Source: Brucella haematophila (GTDB lineage Bacteria; Pseudomonadota; Alphaproteobacteria; Rhizobiales; Rhizobiaceae). Taken from it: DNA of 64,000 nucleotides. This document shows positions 61,186 through 64,000 of this stretch, one piece after another; position 1 is the first letter of the stretch, and every line of letters begins with the position of its first letter. Position numbers and translations under genes: made by a program. Where the stretch lies: assembly GCF_005938105.1 (NCBI RefSeq), contig NZ_VCPE01000001.1, forward strand, positions 372,001-436,000. The letters are read 5' to 3'. The notes under the pieces were generated by a model. The model made no database searches. It was not told the DNA's origin and worked only from the letters and a program-made list of their open reading frames with translations.

Positions 61186-62784
61186 TTACGAACGCGGGGC
61201 CTTGGTCCAGTGGCCCGTGCCGCCGCCATTGTAGAACTCGATGTCAAAACCCTGCACCTGACCCTGATCGACCTTGAAGACGACGGATGCGAGTGAACCG
61301 ACCAGTTCTGCCTCTCCGACCGGGACAAAGGCGAAAGTATCGCCGTCCCAATGTTGCAGCGGGAACTGCATTTCCTTCGGACCGAGAACGAGTGTCAGCG
61401 TTCCTTTGATTTCCTTGATTTCCGTCTTGCCGAAATAGGCATTGTCGAAGCTGCCGGTATATTCCTGCAAGGCTTTGGATGGTAATGGCGCGGCTGGCTT
61501 TTCCTTGAAGGACAGGTCGCCCTGTGGCTGGAAAAAGCCTTTCATGACGCCGTTATAGGCGGCGAACCAGTCGCGGGAGGATTTGCCGTAAAGGGCTATG
61601 TCGGTGAACTGCGCGACCACCGATTCCGCAGCCCCAACCGGCGCGCCATTGGTCAGGACGATGATGCCGATACCGGCCGACGGTACGATCTTGAACGCTG
61701 TGCCCGCGCCGAGCAGGAAAGCGCCGGAATGGCCCATGGACGGGCGACCGCCGAGTTCTGTGCTGACGTTGAAGCCATAGCCATAGAAGCCAGAGCGGGC
61801 GCCGGTGTCGTGCGCGCGAGCGCTGAAGGATTGCGGCGAAAGCGCCGGCAGAAGCGCATCTTCTGCGATCAGGCGCTTGCCCTTGTACTCGCCATTGGCA
61901 AGCAGCAGTTTCAGCCATTCCGCCAGATCGACGACAGTGGACGACACACCGCCAGCTGGCGCCTGTTCATCCGCATTGCGCTGTCCAAGTGGCAGGAACG
62001 CGCCGTTCTGATAGACATGGAGTGAGGCGCGATTGTCATGCGCCGTATAATCGGCATAGCGATAGCTGGTCGATTTCATGCCCAGCGGCTGGAGAAGTTG
62101 TTCGTCCGCCAGCTTGTCCCATGGTTCACCCGCTGCCGCTGCAACCGCCTCAGCACCGATGGTCGTGCTGAAATTCGCATAGTGATAGGAGGTGCGGAAC
62201 GGATCGAGCGGCAATTGTTGCAAGCGGGCGATGACGTCATTGCGCTTGAAACCGAGGTCTTCGAGATCATCGCCTGCCGTGCCGGGCAAACCGCTGCGAT
62301 GCGCGAAGAAATCCCCGATGGTTCCGTATTGCGACACATAGTCGTTGTTCAGTTTGAAACCGGACAGATGTTTTGCTACCGGATCGTCCCACGCAACCGC
62401 GCCCTTCGTCACCTCGATGGATGCAACGGTCGCGGATATGGATTTCGAAATTGAAGCGATCTGGAACACGGTATCGGCATTTACGGCGGCATCCTTGCCC
62501 ATTTCCCGTTTGCCATAGCCTTTCGCAAACACGGTCTTGCCGCCGCTGACCACAGCAACCGCCATGCCGGGCACATGGCTGCGTTTCATAATATCGGCAA
62601 TAATCTGCGGCAGAGCCTTGAGCGCCTTTTCGGTGCTTCCTTTCGGAATCTGTACAACATCGGCAGCCGGATTGGGCTGGCTTTGAATGGACACCGACTG
62701 TGACAGGGCCGCTGTCGAGCAGCCGAGCGCGAACAGACAGGCAAGGACGATGGACGACGTTCTGGTTCTCATGCTGGTCTTCAT
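61186..62784 (-). CDS. Exported serine hydrolase, beta-lactamase class C/penicillin-binding type
   Basis: 532 residues with a signal peptide (SSIVLACLFALGCSTAALSQ). The catalytic S111-I-S-K114, the YxN motif in SYHYANFS and the HxG motif in MGHSGAFLLG are present. A C-terminal domain of about 100 residues follows the catalytic part. The family includes class C beta-lactamases, D-aminopeptidases and esterases; a periplasmic peptidase or esterase is the safest call and resistance should not be assumed. ATG at 62784 is 7 bp after the stop of the upstream barrel-protein gene; 62772 is an alternative start. Confidence 0.85.
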   Translation of the reverse strand: MKTSMRTRTSSIVLACLFALGCSTAALSQSVSIQSQPNPAADVVQIPKGSTEKALKALPQIIADIMKRSHVPGMAVAVVSGGKTVFAKGYGKREMGKDAAVNADTVFQIASISKSISATVASIEVTKGAVAWDDPVAKHLSGFKLNNDYVSQYGTIGDFFAHRSGLPGTAGDDLEDLGFKRNDVIARLQQLPLDPFRTSYHYANFSTTIGAEAVAAAAGEPWDKLADEQLLQPLGMKSTSYRYADYTAHDNRASLHVYQNGAFLPLGQRNADEQAPAGGVSSTVVDLAEWLKLLLANGEYKGKRLIAEDALLPALSPQSFSARAHDTGARSGFYGYGFNVSTELGGRPSMGHSGAFLLGAGTAFKIVPSAGIGIIVLTNGAPVGAAESVVAQFTDIALYGKSSRDWFAAYNGVMKGFFQPQGDLSFKEKPAAPLPSKALQEYTGSFDNAYFGKTEIKEIKGTLTLVLGPKEMQFPLQHWDGDTFAFVPVGEAELVGSLASVVFKVDQGQVQGFDIEFYNGGGTGHWTKAPRS

Positions 62785-62791
62785 GTTTGCC

Positions 62792-64000
62792 TTAAAACCC
62801 CGTTTGATAAGCGATGCGGAAAACACCCTGATTGATGTTCAGGGTCTGGTCACGTTGATGGACAAGTCCTGTTTGCAGAATGACGCCGATGGGCGTGACA
62901 TAGGTGACAGTGCCCGCCACGCCCCAGTCCCAGTCGGACTGAAGCCCGTATTGCGCCAGTTTTTGATCTCTGCCAGATAATTTGCGCATCGCGGTTGTCG
63001 CCGTGAACTGCCAACGATCATAAGACAGTGATAGAGATGTCACTCCGTTACCGTTGGAAACCGGTGTGCCGCGAAAGGCGCTGGAAAAGGTGGCTTCGTT
63101 GAACCAGCTCAGGTTCCATTTGTCAGTCAGGGCCGTATCGTAACGTAGTCGGGCGGAGATCGTGTTGGCACTTTCGCCATAACCAGGTTCCGCTTCCAGC
63201 CGTCCGACATCCACGCCGCCGGATATGTTTTTCAAGCCGGGCACATTGCGGAAATCATAGGACAGGATGAACGAATTCAGATCGTTGCTGAAGGCAGGCG
63301 GCTGACCTTCGGTGGGAGAGATGAAACCGTCGTCGAGGCTGAGGCGGCGGCTTAGAACTGTATCGTCGCGCTTAAACACCAGACCGGCGAATGAATGCGC
63401 GCCTATACTCTCGGTGTTGAATGTATAGCGTCCGCCAAGTCCGATTGAACCAATATACTGAAAATCGTCGGTGAAGCCGTTATAAAGACCGTCAATGGCG
63501 TGCCAGCCATCGCCGAAACCGATATCCATCTTGCCGCCATAGAGCGCAAAATTGTCATGGGTGTAAGAGGCAAACAGGTTTTTCAGATTGAAGCCGAGAT
63601 CGGAAAAGGCGTTGTCTTCCGTCGCCTCGACGGACGAGTCGAAGGTGATTTTCGATAGGATGGAGAATTGCTGTGACAATTGCCAGACGAGCGCAGCTTC
63701 CGCTGTCGGCTGTACGCTGTTCCAGTGTGAACGCGGAATCTGGCCGTTGCTGTCCTTGATTCCGAAATAGCCGGTATAGCCGGTCATGAACAGCAACTGG
63801 CCGTTCAGTTTCGGGTAATCGCCCGCAGCATCTCCATCGCCGAGCTTGCTATAGGGTGTCAGGAATATTTCGGTTTTGAAAATGTCGCGCTTTTCTTGCG
63901 CAAATGCGTCGGGCATGCCGGACGCAAGCAATGCTGTGGCACCGAGCAGGGTTCTGTATAGCAGGCGACGGGAGAAGATTACTTTCCGTCGCCGGCCGAA
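62792..64000 (-). CDS. Outer-membrane beta-barrel protein (5' end cut off)
   Basis: At least 402 residues; the frame stays open to the right edge, so the start codon lies outside. The upstream part has charged residues (GRRRKVIFSRRLLYR) followed by TLLGATALLASGMPDAFAQE, which is a signal peptide. The mature part is a series of amphipathic strands rich in Y, F, G and N (FNLKNLFASYTHDNFALYGG, IGLGGRYTF, SSAFRGTPVSNG), ending in FRIAYQTGF with a terminal phenylalanine. I recognise no named family. It is in the same transcription unit as the serine hydrolase, 7 bp apart. Confidence 0.75.
   Translation of the reverse strand, partial: FGRRRKVIFSRRLLYRTLLGATALLASGMPDAFAQEKRDIFKTEIFLTPYSKLGDGDAAGDYPKLNGQLLFMTGYTGYFGIKDSNGQIPRSHWNSVQPTAEAALVWQLSQQFSILSKITFDSSVEATEDNAFSDLGFNLKNLFASYTHDNFALYGGKMDIGFGDGWHAIDGLYNGFTDDFQYIGSIGLGGRYTFNTESIGAHSFAGLVFKRDDTVLSRRLSLDDGFISPTEGQPPAFSNDLNSFILSYDFRNVPGLKNISGGVDVGRLEAEPGYGESANTISARLRYDTALTDKWNLSWFNEATFSSAFRGTPVSNGNGVTSLSLSYDRWQFTATTAMRKLSGRDQKLAQYGLQSDWDWGVAGTVTYVTPIGVILQTGLVHQRDQTLNINQGVFRIAYQTGF

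Noticed and set aside
61186-62784. Calling the serine hydrolase an AmpC beta-lactamase
   Set aside because: It has the SxxK, YxN and HxG pattern but is much longer than AmpC and has an extra C-terminal domain, so antibiotic hydrolysis is not supported.
1-64000. CRISPR arrays, tRNA or rRNA genes, intact prophage or integrative element
   Set aside because: No regularly spaced short repeats, cloverleaf sequences, rRNA segments, integrase or phage structural genes were seen.

Overview
The window looks like part of an alphaproteobacterial chromosome of the order Hyphomicrobiales, most likely the Brucella/Ochrobactrum group. This rests on gene content (choX-betC, sitABCD with a Mur-like box, a complete D-erythronate/L-threonate operon, many ABC importers), on RIME-like intergenic palindromes, and on GC-rich codon use. 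The species call is inference. No rRNA, tRNA, CRISPR array or intact mobile element was seen. The first gene and the last gene are cut by the window edges.

Layout. (1) 1-12.9 kb: a catabolic cluster under a GntR regulator. It holds a carboxymuconolactone-decarboxylase-like protein, a metallo-beta-lactamase-fold lactonase, a short-chain dehydrogenase (SDR), a beta-hydroxyacid dehydrogenase, an MmgE/PrpD protein, a very convincing pyridoxamine-pyruvate transaminase, a second SDR without the usual catalytic residues, a small secreted protein and a BMP-type ABC importer. Three promoters share a palindromic element. (2) 13.2-15.7 kb: ssuACB sulfonate importer. (3) 16.0-21.5 kb: GntR regulator plus denD-ltnD-otnK-otnC-otnI for tetronate catabolism. 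(4) 21.9-27.4 kb: an SDR and a carbohydrate ABC importer, tied to region 3 by a shared operator-like sequence. (5) 27.8-31.4 kb: sitABCD Mn/Fe importer. (6) 31.4-35.8 kb: a phosphodiester glycosidase-like protein, then a choline-sulfate module (LysR, choX, betC). (7) 35.8-47.5 kb: a SorC regulator, divergent from a sugar ABC importer, an acetoin-dehydrogenase-type E1alpha/E1beta/E2, an AhpD-like protein, an FGGY kinase and two SDRs. (8) 47.6-51.7 kb: a glycan/methyltransferase island. (9) 52-53.9 kb: small genes and a decayed IS3-type transposase. (10) 53.9-61.1 kb: a 2421-residue autotransporter with a glycine-rich head and seven tandem 68-residue repeats. (11) 61.2-64.0 kb: a serine hydrolase and an outer-membrane barrel protein.

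How the genes work together. Most of the window consists of scavenging modules that pair an importer with enzymes and a local regulator. Five solute-binding-protein genes are followed by a strong hairpin before the next gene of the operon, a layout expected to keep the binding protein in excess. The two modules least explained by known pathways are the transaminase cluster (region 1) and the kinase plus acetoin-dehydrogenase-type cluster (region 7). They are the best candidates for undescribed catabolic routes.
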